A stretch of 57,412 nucleotides of DNA from Bacillota bacterium. Lineage in GTDB: Bacteria; Bacillota; Clostridia; Lachnospirales; Lachnospiraceae. The DNA is taken from assembly GCA_023390555.1 (NCBI GenBank), contig JAEWCQ010000045.1, positions 1 to 57,412 of the forward strand, written 5' to 3'. The notes beneath the pieces were generated by a model that saw only the letters and a program-made list of their open reading frames with translations, was not told where the DNA came from and searched no databases. Both the position numbers and the translations under genes were made by a program. Shown here piece after piece: positions 1-8,235 of this stretch. The stretch's first letter is position 1. Each line of letters begins with the position of its first letter.

Positions 1-638
1 CAGTTATCTTATTCGGAATTCTTGCTACTTTCGGTATGACCAAACTGTTGTCGAAAACGCTTTTAAAAGGTGTTCCTTCTTCCTTTACATTGGAACTGCC
101 GCCGTACCGCAGGCCAAAGATTCTTGAAGTAATGATACGATCCATCTTTGACCGAACCCTGTTCGTACTTGGCAGAGCCGTCATCGTTGCGGCACCTGCA
201 GGCCTGATCATCTGGCTGATGGCGAATGTCACGGTCGGAGAAACAAGTATTTTAAACCACTGTGCCGCATTTTTAGATCCGTTTGCCAGACTCATGGGAC
301 TGGATGGAATTATCCTGCTTGCGTTTGTCCTGGGCTTTCCGGCAAATGAAATCGTAATTCCGATCATCATCATGGCTTATATGTCACAGGGCAGTATTCT
401 GGAACTTGACAGTTTATCCCAGATGAAACAACTGTTTACAGACAATGGCTGGACCTGGACGACAGCGGTCAGTATGATGCTGTTTTCCTTGATGCACTGG
501 CCCTGCTCTACGACTCTGCTCACCATACGAAAAGAAACCGGAAAATGGAAATGGACGTTTTTGGCTGTTGCACTTCCCACCTTAACAGGAATCGGCGTCT
601 GCATGCTGTTTACCGGTATTACCAGATTATTCAGCTAG
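1..638 (+). CDS. feoB: Ferrous iron transport protein B, C-terminal part (truncated by window edge)
   Basis: The open frame enters from the left edge (first full codon at base 3) and gives 211 residues with no start that belongs to it, so the 5' part lies outside the window. The segment holds the last membrane helices of FeoB, the GTP-gated ferrous iron permease of the inner membrane. Typical FeoB stretches are visible, such as ELPPYR, LGFPANEIVIP and HWPCSTTLLTIRKET just before the last helix. The G domain that would hydrolyse GTP is not in view. The gene converges on the metallophosphoesterase gene with only 27 bases between stops, and no clear terminator hairpin is seen there. The family call is firm; whether the full gene is intact cannot be seen. 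Confidence 0.93.
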   Translation, partial: VILFGILATFGMTKLLSKTLLKGVPSSFTLELPPYRRPKILEVMIRSIFDRTLFVLGRAVIVAAPAGLIIWLMANVTVGETSILNHCAAFLDPFARLMGLDGIILLAFVLGFPANEIVIPIIIMAYMSQGSILELDSLSQMKQLFTDNGWTWTTAVSMMLFSLMHWPCSTTLLTIRKETGKWKWTFLAVALPTLTGIGVCMLFTGITRLFS

Positions 639-665
639 AAAACGAATTTTCATTTGAAGCAGCAG

Positions 666-1988
666 TTACTTTTCGATATCAAACTCATACAGGATATGCA
701 GCTGATCCCCCGATAAGGTGATATTTCGTTCGTACATTGTAACGTGCATTGTGTCATCTTTCACCTGAATGGCTGCAAAATCCTGGTAGAGATTATCCTC
801 TCGGTTTGTTCGGTCGATATATTGGAACAAATCCAGATAAGAATCCGGCATCTTATCGGTAACACTATACGTTTTTGGTCCGGCTGCTCCGGTGTCCATA
901 TAAATAACGCCGTCCTCCGATTGTGCTCCCTGTGTAATGCGATCTGTCACACAGGGGATATGATCGTGTCCCTCTAAAACAAGGTCTACGCCGTAACGTT
1001 CCAGAACGGCACCCAGACGAAGACGCAATCCGTTTTCTCCCTGCATTTTCGGATCATTTGCATGATTGCCGACGGTGTAAGGTCCGATATGCATGTTTAC
1101 CACTATCCACCTGTAACCTTCTGTTTTTGCCTCAGCAAGGTCCTTTTCCAGCCACGCCAGCTGCTCCTCATCGACATAAGAAGTATCATCGGCCGTGGAT
1201 TCGTTAGTGTTCAGCACTGCCAGATGCATGTTTCCGTAATTCAGCGAGTAATACGCACCATCTGTTTTCTGGTCACTTGCATCCGCAACATTGAAATGCT
1301 GCCAGAATGCATCGGAAGAAGCATCGTGATTTCCCGCGGTTGGCAAAATCGGAATATTTTCAAGCGTATCCGATGCAGAATCGAGCAGTTCGGTCCAAAG
1401 CTCCTCGTTCCCGCTGTCTTCCACCACATCGCCGCTGTGCAAAACAAAGGCAGCGGATGGAACGGCAGCGATTGCCTTACGCATCGCATCCGCTGAAAAT
1501 CCTGCTTCTCCCTGTTGGGTATCACTGAGCGCCACAAATTCGAACTCATTCAGATCCGGGTCTGCCGTAGAAAATGTACCTAGCTTACTCCAGCAGTCTT
1601 TTTTCGCATCGCCGACCCGGTATAGATATTTTGTACCGGCTTCTAAGCCGGAAATCACGACTTGATGCCATGTCCAGGAAGCATCATTCGTATTTATTCC
1701 ATTTGTTACCGTGGTACGTACCTCTGCTTCCTGTTCGGAATCTGCGTAAAATACCTGTACGTCACTGTCATAAGCATCCGCGCTTGGTGTATACCACGTA
1801 ATTCCCATCTGAGTATCCGCGGTTCCATAAAAGGTGACGGTTATTTTGGAAATATCGTCACTGGTTGTCTCCTCCAGATTTTTTGCATTCAGTACTGCAG
1901 ACTGGTTCGTTTTGATGCCAAAATGGCAAAAAATCAGCAGAGCAAGGATGGCACAGCCTATTCCCAGGATTATTTTTTTCGTTTTCAT
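666..1988 (-). CDS. Membrane-anchored purple-acid-phosphatase-like metallophosphoesterase
   Basis: A 440-residue exported phosphoesterase. Residues 6-23 form a hydrophobic signal or anchor helix after a KTKK start, so the enzyme probably sits outside the membrane. Residues ~48-147 look like the fibronectin-type N-terminal domain of purple acid phosphatases. The calcineurin-like catalytic domain follows, with metal-ligand motifs SDTQ (D156), GD (186-187), GNHD (219-222), a histidine in NMHIG and a final GHDH. The first motif has Q where many metallophosphoesterases carry H, which also occurs in PAP-like relatives. I chose ATG 1988 because AGAGGAA lies 6 bases upstream; an in-frame GTG at 2006 has no such site. 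The substrate is unknown; a phosphomonoesterase or phosphodiesterase acting on extracellular phosphate esters is likely from the family. Confidence 0.85.
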   Translation of the reverse strand: MKTKKIILGIGCAILALLIFCHFGIKTNQSAVLNAKNLEETTSDDISKITVTFYGTADTQMGITWYTPSADAYDSDVQVFYADSEQEAEVRTTVTNGINTNDASWTWHQVVISGLEAGTKYLYRVGDAKKDCWSKLGTFSTADPDLNEFEFVALSDTQQGEAGFSADAMRKAIAAVPSAAFVLHSGDVVEDSGNEELWTELLDSASDTLENIPILPTAGNHDASSDAFWQHFNVADASDQKTDGAYYSLNYGNMHLAVLNTNESTADDTSYVDEEQLAWLEKDLAEAKTEGYRWIVVNMHIGPYTVGNHANDPKMQGENGLRLRLGAVLERYGVDLVLEGHDHIPCVTDRITQGAQSEDGVIYMDTGAAGPKTYSVTDKMPDSYLDLFQYIDRTNREDNLYQDFAAIQVKDDTMHVTMYERNITLSGDQLHILYEFDIEK

Positions 1989-2051
1989 GAATCGTTCCTC
2001 TTGCACTTCATTTTTGTATATAATTTCTAATTCCTCTATCTTTTCCTCATA

Positions 2052-2303
2052 TTATTGAAAATATCCGCTCAGTTCCTGATAAACGTTGTTGATATAATCG
2101 TATTTTTCATTGAGCCCTTCCAGCATCGGCATATAACGATAACCCTGATATACGACAAATACAACTCCAACAAATGTCAATAGCATCAAAATATCAAGAC
2201 AAATCAGATGTACGTATGTATACTTTGTTTTCAGGTGTAGTTCATTCATCAGTGTTTCATTCTGTCTTTTTAATGTATTCAGTTCCAATTCCTGATTTTC
2301 CAT
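2052..2303 (-). CDS. Small single-pass membrane protein with N-terminal coiled coil
   Basis: I do not recognise this 83-residue protein. Residues 1-27 are polar with heptad-like leucines (LELNTLKRQNETLMNEL), suggesting a short coiled coil. Residues ~32-54 are one membrane helix, followed by a short outside tail with several tyrosines. GGAGG lies 10 bases before the ATG. It sits between the ZIP transporter gene (46-base gap) and the metallophosphoesterase gene (63-base gap), all on the minus strand, so cotranscription is likely. It could be an accessory subunit or a leader-like small membrane protein; nothing in the sequence fixes a function. Confidence 0.6.
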   Translation of the reverse strand: MENQELELNTLKRQNETLMNELHLKTKYTYVHLICLDILMLLTFVGVVFVVYQGYRYMPMLEGLNEKYDYINNVYQELSGYFQ

Positions 2304-2349
2304 CTCAACATAGCCTCCATAGGGTGTTTATTAGTGTATAGATCATTTT

Positions 2350-3102
2350 TCATATTGCCAAAATAGTTATGAGCAGCATTCCCAAAAGAATTCCAAGTAC
2401 ATTCCCGATTGTAGTCAATCGTCCAGGCCACAGACTGTTCGCTGCCGGAAGTGTTTCGCGCAGTGTCACATAAAGAATCATGGAACCTGCAAAAGAAAGA
2501 CTGAAGCATAGAATAAATGGTGTTCTTAAGATACCACCCAAAGCAGAACCGAGTCCCATCGGCAGGGATATCAGAACCGAAATGAGAACCAGGTTGAGAA
2601 TATTCCCCCTGCATTCTCTCAAAAAAACGCCCAGTGTGAGTCCCTCCGGTATTCCATGTAAAATCAAGGCTATGGCAAGGTAAAATCCGTTTTTGGGAGA
2701 ATTGGCCAGCAGCGAACCCAGAGCCAATCCGCTGGGAAGGTTATGTATGCCGACTCCGATTGCCATGAGAACCATTGCCTTGAAAAAATGATTCCCGTTT
2801 TGTCCCTGATGTCCGGTTTCGTGGCTTTCTAATTTTCCATCGATCAATACGGCCAGAAAAAGCCCGATTATGGTTCCGGCCATTGCTGTTTCAATGCTCC
2901 CAAAGACCAAAGCCTCCGGCAGCAGATCAAAAAAAACGATTCCAAGTGTCAGACCTCCCAGGAAACCAAGAATCGCCCCTTTCATTCTCATATTGCGGTC
3001 TTTTATAAAAAAAGAGGCGGCTCCTCCTATGAAATTACCTGAAAAAGCGGTCATAAATCCAAAAAATCCATTTAACAGAACTAGCTCAATCCAGAATTGC
3101 AT
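2350..3102 (-). CDS. ZIP family divalent metal transporter
   Basis: A 250-residue polytopic membrane protein of the ZIP family (ZupT-like), which moves Zn2+, Fe2+ or related ions into the cytoplasm. The two signature helices are clear: HNLPSG at 120-125 and HGIPEG at 149-154, whose His and Glu residues form the metal site in this family. A histidine-containing cytoplasmic loop (about 94-105, HETGHQGQNGNH) precedes them, as expected. Length is normal for bacterial ZIPs. AAAGG precedes the ATG by about 8 bases. The gene is divergent from the DUF2935 gene. Metal specificity cannot be read from sequence; feoB nearby may be coincidence. Confidence 0.9.
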   Translation of the reverse strand: MQFWIELVLLNGFFGFMTAFSGNFIGGAASFFIKDRNMRMKGAILGFLGGLTLGIVFFDLLPEALVFGSIETAMAGTIIGLFLAVLIDGKLESHETGHQGQNGNHFFKAMVLMAIGVGIHNLPSGLALGSLLANSPKNGFYLAIALILHGIPEGLTLGVFLRECRGNILNLVLISVLISLPMGLGSALGGILRTPFILCFSLSFAGSMILYVTLRETLPAANSLWPGRLTTIGNVLGILLGMLLITILAI

Positions 3103-3146
3103 CGTATAGCCTTTGATATTATGCTGTCATATAAATATATTTTTCC

Positions 3147-3152
3147 ATTATA
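3147..3152 (-). promoter_or_regulatory. Possible -10 element for the ZIP transporter gene
   Basis: TATAAT on the minus strand about 45 bases upstream of the ZIP start codon, in a very AT-rich divergent spacer. No convincing -35 hexamer lies at the right distance, so this is a weak call. Confidence 0.3.
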
Positions 3153-3200
3153 TAGAATATACATACATTCCCGAGGAACAAATGATACGTTTCATCATAG

Positions 3201-3206
3201 TATAAT
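3201..3206 (+). promoter_or_regulatory. Possible -10 element for the DUF2935 gene
   Basis: TATAAT on the plus strand, 28 bases before the proposed ATG at 3234. The -35 region is poor. The 131-base divergent spacer (3103-3233) otherwise shows only AT-rich sequence. Confidence 0.35.
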
Positions 3207-3233
3207 ATAAAATGCTTTCCGGTAAAAATAATT

Positions 3234-4151
3234 ATGGCTCTAAGATCTGATTTTGTCACTAAATCTTTGGAATTACATCTATTCTTTTTAAGGATCATGA
3301 AAGAACATTCCTTTTTTCTGGAAATATCTTTTACACCAAGAGACAGTAAGTTTATAGAACAGGCAGACACTTATCGCATGGAATTTGACAAGCTATTGAC
3401 AGATGTAGTCAATCTTTCAAACGGGGTTGTCAGTGCAGATTTTTTAGAATCAGGAGAAGTATTTACACCATATACAATCAATGCAGAAATGGCATCATCC
3501 TACTATACAGGTATCCATATTCCATCGGAAATAACAAAAGCCGAAATGAATTTGATGAGGTCGAGAAACTATTCTATGAATCAAAATATAGAGCGAAGCG
3601 TGTTTGATATAAATCAAAGAGCCATGACTTTAATCGCAGGACTGATAAAATTTAAATCAGTTATTTTATCGAATGTACTATCCTGTAAAATGTTTACCGT
3701 AAACTATCCGCTTCTCATCGATCACATTATGCGTGAAGCGAAGTTATATTTGCAAATGCTCACAAGCATCCAAAGAAATGAAGAATTTAACATGGAACAG
3801 GAGGCTCTCAATCAGGAAATCTTCTGGAACAGGATTATGGCAGAACATTCAAAATTCATTCGGGGATTGCTGGATCCTACCGAAGATGCTTTGATTCGCA
3901 AAGCAAATGACTTTGGCAATGAATTTGACCAATTAGTTGCAGAATCTACAGAAGCCATGAATCAGACGATCCCTTTTTCCCAGGTGACAGCGGATAGTCT
4001 GGTCGCAACCAGTAACCTGCGCGATTTTAAAGCCCAGGGAACGCAGGGAATATTGGAATGCAAAATAAGATCTATCATCATTCCATTACTCGGAGATCAT
4101 ACACTGCGGGAGGCGAATCACTTTTTACGGCTGTTAAAAATGTTTTCCTGA
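3234..4151 (+). CDS. DUF2935 family protein (tandem four-helix, possible metal binding)
   Basis: A 305-residue soluble protein matching the DUF2935 family of Clostridia and Bacilli. It is built of two homologous halves. Each starts with a helix containing EH (24-25 in FLRIMKEHSFFLE; 204-205 in WNRIMAEHSKFI). Each ends with a DH..RE helix (D163, H164, R167, E168 and D288, H289, R292, E293). The repeated His and Glu positions suggest a ferritin-like metal site, which is inference. No role is established that I can name with confidence. No strong ribosome binding site precedes ATG 3234, so the start is less certain than the frame. A bidirectional terminator follows the stop. Confidence 0.8.
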   Translation: MALRSDFVTKSLELHLFFLRIMKEHSFFLEISFTPRDSKFIEQADTYRMEFDKLLTDVVNLSNGVVSADFLESGEVFTPYTINAEMASSYYTGIHIPSEITKAEMNLMRSRNYSMNQNIERSVFDINQRAMTLIAGLIKFKSVILSNVLSCKMFTVNYPLLIDHIMREAKLYLQMLTSIQRNEEFNMEQEALNQEIFWNRIMAEHSKFIRGLLDPTEDALIRKANDFGNEFDQLVAESTEAMNQTIPFSQVTADSLVATSNLRDFKAQGTQGILECKIRSIIIPLLGDHTLREANHFLRLLKMFS

Positions 4152-4166
4152 TAGCTTCTTTCTTCT

Positions 4167-4209
4167 GAAAAAGGAACAGCCCTGATCAGTTCAGAGCTAT
4201 TCCTTTTAT
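4167..4209. terminator. Bidirectional rho-independent terminator
   Basis: AAAAAGGAACAGC pairs with GCTATTCCTTTT (one C-A mismatch) around a 15-base loop. T-runs are present on both strands. It lies between the convergent DUF2935 and cytidylate-kinase-like genes and would serve both. Confidence 0.8.
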
Positions 4210-4216
4210 AAATGCT

Positions 4217-4840
4217 TTATTTTATTACGTGATCGCGATAATCCAGAATCATATCAACGCAGCCCTCGATTCCAAGTCTGCCACTGTCCAGAGAGAGATG
4301 ATAGCTTTTGCAGTCTCCCCATTTTTTGCTGGTGTAATAATTATAATAGCTTGCACGCTGCTTATCGGTCTTTTGAATCAGATCTTTTGACTTGTTCTCT
4401 GAAAGACCGTCCCGCTCCATCACCACACGGATTCGATCATCCATATCGGCATGGATGAATACATTGATACAGGTCTTGCATTCGGCCAAAGCATAATCGG
4501 CACATCTTCCGACAATCACGCAGGATTCCTCGGAAGCAATCTTTTTAATCGTTTCGAACTGAGCCAGAAATACCTTGTGATTCAGCGGCATATCTAAAAA
4601 CGGAGCGGAAGAATATCCGCTGATGGAATATGTATCCATGACCAGAGAATACAGAAAACTGCTGGTAGGCTTTTCGTCCTGATGCTCAAAAATGTCCTGG
4701 CAGAAACCGCTCTCCTTTGCAGCTAATTTCAAAAGCTCCTTGTCATAGCATTTGATACCGAGCCTTTTTGCCAGCAACTCTCCAACTGCTTTTCCACCGC
4801 TGCCAAATTCTCTGCCAATTGTAAATACCACATGATTCAT
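4217..4840 (-). CDS. Cytidylate kinase-like family protein
   Basis: A 207-residue P-loop kinase of the cytidylate-kinase-like family, common in Clostridia and distinct from the housekeeping Cmk. The phosphate loop is at the N terminus (GREFGSGGK, 9-17), followed by a helix and the KCYDKELL stretch typical of the family. An internal IVGRCADYAL strand and a later basic, lid-like part (DDRIRVVMERDGL) also fit. The substrate is unproven; some members are annotated as nucleoside monophosphate kinases by similarity only. AAAGGTGGG precedes the ATG by 6 bases. The gene has its own promoter just after rluD and a terminator after its stop, so it looks monocistronic. Confidence 0.85.
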   Translation of the reverse strand: MNHVVFTIGREFGSGGKAVGELLAKRLGIKCYDKELLKLAAKESGFCQDIFEHQDEKPTSSFLYSLVMDTYSISGYSSAPFLDMPLNHKVFLAQFETIKKIASEESCVIVGRCADYALAECKTCINVFIHADMDDRIRVVMERDGLSENKSKDLIQKTDKQRASYYNYYTSKKWGDCKSYHLSLDSGRLGIEGCVDMILDYRDHVIK

Positions 4841-4883
4841 ATAAATCCCACCTTTTGTTTGATTTTACTATTTCTATATCTAA

Positions 4884-4912
4884 ATTATATATCATTTAAA
4901 GAAAAATGTACA
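4884..4912 (-). promoter_or_regulatory. Promoter of the cytidylate kinase-like gene
   Basis: On the minus strand: -35 TGTACA (4907-4912), 17-base spacer, -10 TATAAT (4884-4889), ending 43 bases before the ATG at 4840. It begins 8 bases after the rluD stop codon. Confidence 0.7.
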
Positions 4913-4920
4913 TAATTATC

Positions 4921-5829
4921 TTACAACTTCAATAGGAGCTTCTCAAAATAAGAAGGCAGAGGTGCACTTACCTCCAGGTATTCTCCTGTCCGTGGATGAA
5001 TCAGTCCAATGGTCATTGCATGAAGTGTCTGGCCTTCCAGATGATATGGATTTTTTTCCGGTCCGTAGAGCTGATCTCCCAGGAGCGGGTGACCGATGCT
5101 TGCCAAATGAACCCGTATCTGATGAGTACGTCCTGTTTCCAGTTCAAATTCCATATAAGTGGCATTTTGGTAAGTCTTGAGGACTCTGTAATGAGTTACG
5201 GCCGGCTTTCCGTTTTTTTCATTGATTGCCATCTTCTTGCGGTCGGACGGATGTCTTCCGATTGCTCCCTCGATGCGGCCGCTCTGCTCTTTTACCGTCC
5301 CGCTGACAATCCCGCGATAACGCCGCGTAACAGAGTGTTCTTTGATCTGTTCCGCAATCTTTTTATGGCATGAATCGTTCTTGCAGACGATCAGGGAACC
5401 GGTCGTATCCTTATCAATTCTGTGAACAATTCCGGGACGAATTTCTCCATTGATTCCCGAAAGATTATCTTTGCAATGAAACATAACTGCATTTACAAGT
5501 GTTCCGGTATAGTGACCCGGACAAGGATGCACTACCATTCCCTTTGGTTTATTAATAATCAGCAGATCATCATCTTCATAGAGAATGTCAAGCGGGATAT
5601 CTTCCGGTAAGATGGCAACCGGAACGGCAGCCGGAATCTCCACCTGTACGATATCCCGAATGTGAAGTCTGTAATTTGCTTTTTCGCACTGCTCATTTAC
5701 AAGTACATGCTCTTCTTTGATCAGCTTTTGAAAAAAGGTACGAGACTGGGACGGATAAATGACAGCCAGAAATTTATCCAGTCGTTCTCCATCATAGACA
5801 GGGTCAATTTCAAAACTTTCAAAGCTCAT
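4921..5829 (-). CDS. rluD: RluA/RluD family 23S rRNA pseudouridine synthase
   Basis: A 302-residue RNA-uridine isomerase. An S4 RNA-binding domain occupies residues ~15-65 (GERLDKFLAVIYPSQSR). The RluA catalytic domain follows, with KPKGMVVHP and the active-site motif HRIDKDTTG at 136-144, where D139 is the catalytic aspartate. GRTHQIRVH and LLGDQLYG near the C terminus complete the signature. The S4 domain and the place next to lspA favour the RluD type (23S rRNA helix 69 sites in the family), but exact target sites are inferred. GGAGG lies 5 bases before the ATG, and the start overlaps the end of lspA by 11 bases, so the two are translationally coupled. Confidence 0.93.
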   Translation of the reverse strand: MSFESFEIDPVYDGERLDKFLAVIYPSQSRTFFQKLIKEEHVLVNEQCEKANYRLHIRDIVQVEIPAAVPVAILPEDIPLDILYEDDDLLIINKPKGMVVHPCPGHYTGTLVNAVMFHCKDNLSGINGEIRPGIVHRIDKDTTGSLIVCKNDSCHKKIAEQIKEHSVTRRYRGIVSGTVKEQSGRIEGAIGRHPSDRKKMAINEKNGKPAVTHYRVLKTYQNATYMEFELETGRTHQIRVHLASIGHPLLGDQLYGPEKNPYHLEGQTLHAMTIGLIHPRTGEYLEVSAPLPSYFEKLLLKL

Positions 5830-6364
5830 TGTTTCCTCCGGTTCTGTCCGTTTTTTTAGAAGGAAAAATAAGATTCAGATCTTCTTCCTTATAGTAAAAT
5901 AACAGCAAAATAAAAAGCGTCGCCGCCGAAAGTGTCACATAGATATCCGCAACATTGAATATCGGAAAATCAATCCATTCAAAATAAAAGAAGTCAACCA
6001 CATAATTGCGAAACACACGGTCTAACATGTTCCCAATCGCACCGGAAGCCAGTACCACGATTACGATCCGCAGAGGCTCATATTTCCGGCCAAGCGGTAA
6101 CTTATAAAACAGAAAACCGGCTGCAATCAAAAATGCAAACGTGACTATCAGAAAAAGAACCTTCTTTCCCTGGAGCAATCCAAACGCCGCACCGGAATTT
6201 TCCAGATACTGTAACTGAAAAATATTCTGTATCAGAACAAAAGGATTCTGATCTTTTAAGTGAGCCACCGCCATGTATTTTGTAAACTGATCAAATAAAA
6301 TGAGAACCAGCCCTCCGGCTATCGCTAATATACTTTTTTTTAAAAAAATGCCTCTCTGCTCCAT
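5819..6364 (-). CDS. lspA: Signal peptidase II (prolipoprotein signal peptidase)
   Basis: This aspartyl protease of the membrane removes signal peptides from lipid-modified prolipoproteins such as the DacA-like and DUF3048 lipoproteins encoded in this window. The 181-residue protein has four membrane helices. The two catalytic aspartates are visible in NMLDR (D115) and FNVAD (D140). The N-terminal LFDQFTKY and the NSGAAFG segment are typical. I chose ATG 6364, one base after the aroB stop, with GAGGTGG in the aroB tail as ribosome binding site; the longer frame to 6445 lies inside aroB and adds an atypical N terminus. The position between aroB and rluD indicates one operon. Confidence 0.95.
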   Translation of the reverse strand: MEQRGIFLKKSILAIAGGLVLILFDQFTKYMAVAHLKDQNPFVLIQNIFQLQYLENSGAAFGLLQGKKVLFLIVTFAFLIAAGFLFYKLPLGRKYEPLRIVIVVLASGAIGNMLDRVFRNYVVDFFYFEWIDFPIFNVADIYVTLSAATLFILLLFYYKEEDLNLIFPSKKTDRTGGNNEL

Positions 6365-6365
6365 C

Positions 6366-7469
6366 CTATTCTGCCACCTCGCCCAATATGTAGTAAATCG
6401 CCGAAAGAATTTCTGCATCTGATAAATCCGAATAGATATAAGCATTTCCCGGCTCTTTTAATAAAATAAACTGTATCTTTCCTGCCTTCATTTTCTTATC
6501 GGATTTTGTTGTCGCAAGAATCTCCTGCGCACACAGCCCTGTTGTGGACACCGGTAAAGAGAATGCTGTAAATGCATCTGAAATCATCTGAAAATCCTGC
6601 TCACTGATATTCCCCTTCTTCCAGGATAAAAAAGCGGCTGCAACCGATCCGATTGCGACACATTCGCCATGATACAGCGAAAAATCAGACAGCCGCTCCA
6701 CTGCATGTCCAATCGTATGTCCAAAATTCAAAAGTGCCCGCTCGCCCTTTTCTGTCGGATCTTTTTCTACGACCTCCCGCTTGATCTGACAGCTTCGGAA
6801 AATCATCTCTTCCAGAACGGATGGTTCCAATGCAACTATGGCTTCTCTGTTTTGCAGCATCCACGTAAAATAAGAGCGGTCTTTAATCAGACCATGCTTT
6901 AAAATCTCCGCAATGCCGGACGAAAACTGTCTCATTGGCAGAGTCTTTAACACGGATAAATTCATATAGACAAGTTTCGGCTGATAAAATGCTCCGACCA
7001 TGTTTTTGTACTGCTTAAAATCTACACCTGTTTTTCCGCCGATACTGCTGTCAACCTGTGCAAGCAGCGATGTGGGAATCTGAATAAAGTCAATACCGCG
7101 AAGATAAGTCGCCGCCGTATAGCCGGTCAGATCACCAACAACTCCACCGCCCAACGCAAGAAGAAAATCATGACGATCAAAACCGTTTTTTATTAATTCT
7201 TCATATAACTTTTCAACAACGGACAGATTTTTCGATGACTCTCCGGCAGTGAACACAAAAGAGAAGATATTTTCAAATGTAGGCTTTAATATGCCTTTTA
7301 GTTTATCAATGTATATTTTTGCCACTTCTGAGTCTGATACAATGCATATTTTTCTATCCCCTTTACAGCCAAGATCAGAAAGTGTATGGTTTAATTCCTG
7401 AAAATTTTCACGAATTTCAATCTGATAGGATAAGGTTCCATGATTTTGAACTGGAATTGTTTTTGCCAT
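6366..7469 (-). CDS. aroB: 3-dehydroquinate synthase
   Basis: Second enzyme of the shikimate pathway: converts DAHP to 3-dehydroquinate using NAD+ and a divalent metal. Length (367) is normal. The NAD-binding motif ALGGGVVGDLTGYTAATY and the substrate/metal region IPTSLLAQVDSSIGGKT are exact family signatures. Later metal ligands sit in FGHTIGHAVE and a downstream YHGECVAIG histidine. GGAG precedes the ATG by 8 bases. Its place between ylmH and lspA, inside a division/lipoprotein gene cluster, is unusual for this pathway; no other aro gene is in the window. Confidence 0.97.
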   Translation of the reverse strand: MAKTIPVQNHGTLSYQIEIRENFQELNHTLSDLGCKGDRKICIVSDSEVAKIYIDKLKGILKPTFENIFSFVFTAGESSKNLSVVEKLYEELIKNGFDRHDFLLALGGGVVGDLTGYTAATYLRGIDFIQIPTSLLAQVDSSIGGKTGVDFKQYKNMVGAFYQPKLVYMNLSVLKTLPMRQFSSGIAEILKHGLIKDRSYFTWMLQNREAIVALEPSVLEEMIFRSCQIKREVVEKDPTEKGERALLNFGHTIGHAVERLSDFSLYHGECVAIGSVAAAFLSWKKGNISEQDFQMISDAFTAFSLPVSTTGLCAQEILATTKSDKKMKAGKIQFILLKEPGNAYIYSDLSDAEILSAIYYILGEVAE

Positions 7470-7480
7470 GTGATTTACTC

Positions 7481-8230
7481 CTAAATATATTTTTTATAAT
7501 TTATGATGATTCTGTTTTTTTTCGTAAGTGCTCCCTCTCCACAGAAACGGAACTTTCCGAAGCCACGTATCGAGATAATATCATCTGGTTTACATAGGTA
7601 TGAGTTATGTAAACACTCTTTTCCCTGAATCGATACTTTGCCGGATTGGATGGTATTCACAGCTGTACTTCTGGAAATCTTACACAGTGCACTGACTACA
7701 TTGTCCAGACGGCTGGATGCAATAATCGCGGAATAATCCTGTAATTCAGGTTTTATCTGCAAATCATCCGCAGATACGGTCTCACAGTGAATCAGGGTAT
7801 GACGGATCTGTGTCAGTTCCTGCAAGATATAATCCGTAATCTCCCGTTTGCAAAACAAGTATGCATTGGAATCCTTTACCATAATATCACCGGTTTTATC
7901 CCGTTCTATTCCCAGGCTCATGACTGCACCAAGGATATCACGATGTGACAGACTTTCTGCAAATTTGGGATAGGCCGGACAAATCTGGATACAGTCAACC
8001 GGATATTTCCAGATATAAGAAAGAGCATCAGGAACAAAAGCTGCTATCTGACGCTCTGCAAATTCATATCCACCGAACAGTTCATACGAAGTAACATAAC
8101 TTTTTGTATTCTGCTGAAGAATATTTATTTCATTTGGTGTTAAAAAATCACTGAAAGTAACAATATCTCTTTTATATGCCTGGTTGGACAGATCCGTAAA
8201 ACGTTTTTCTGTAATTAGATTCTCACTCAT
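7481..8230 (-). CDS. ylmH: YlmH-like S4 RNA-binding protein
   Basis: A 249-residue protein of the YlmH family. The C-terminal S4 domain (~residues 172-240) carries SSRLDNVVSALCKISRS, an RNA-binding fold; the N-terminal part (YVTSYELFGGYEFAERQIAAF) is typical of YlmH. Related proteins have been linked to cell division gene clusters in Gram-positive bacteria and, in B. subtilis, to ribosome-associated function. The start codon lies 5 bases after the sepF stop, with AGGT in the sepF tail as a weak ribosome binding site. It is cotranscribed with sepF and ylmE. Confidence 0.88.
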   Translation of the reverse strand: MSENLITEKRFTDLSNQAYKRDIVTFSDFLTPNEINILQQNTKSYVTSYELFGGYEFAERQIAAFVPDALSYIWKYPVDCIQICPAYPKFAESLSHRDILGAVMSLGIERDKTGDIMVKDSNAYLFCKREITDYILQELTQIRHTLIHCETVSADDLQIKPELQDYSAIIASSRLDNVVSALCKISRSTAVNTIQSGKVSIQGKECLHNSYLCKPDDIISIRGFGKFRFCGEGALTKKNRIIINYKKYI

Positions 8231-8235
8231 GCCTC

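Noticed and set aside
3119..3370. Minus-strand 83-codon frame overlapping the DUF2935 start
   Set aside because: It overlaps the conserved N terminus of DUF2935 and the divergent promoter region, and its translation resembles no protein.
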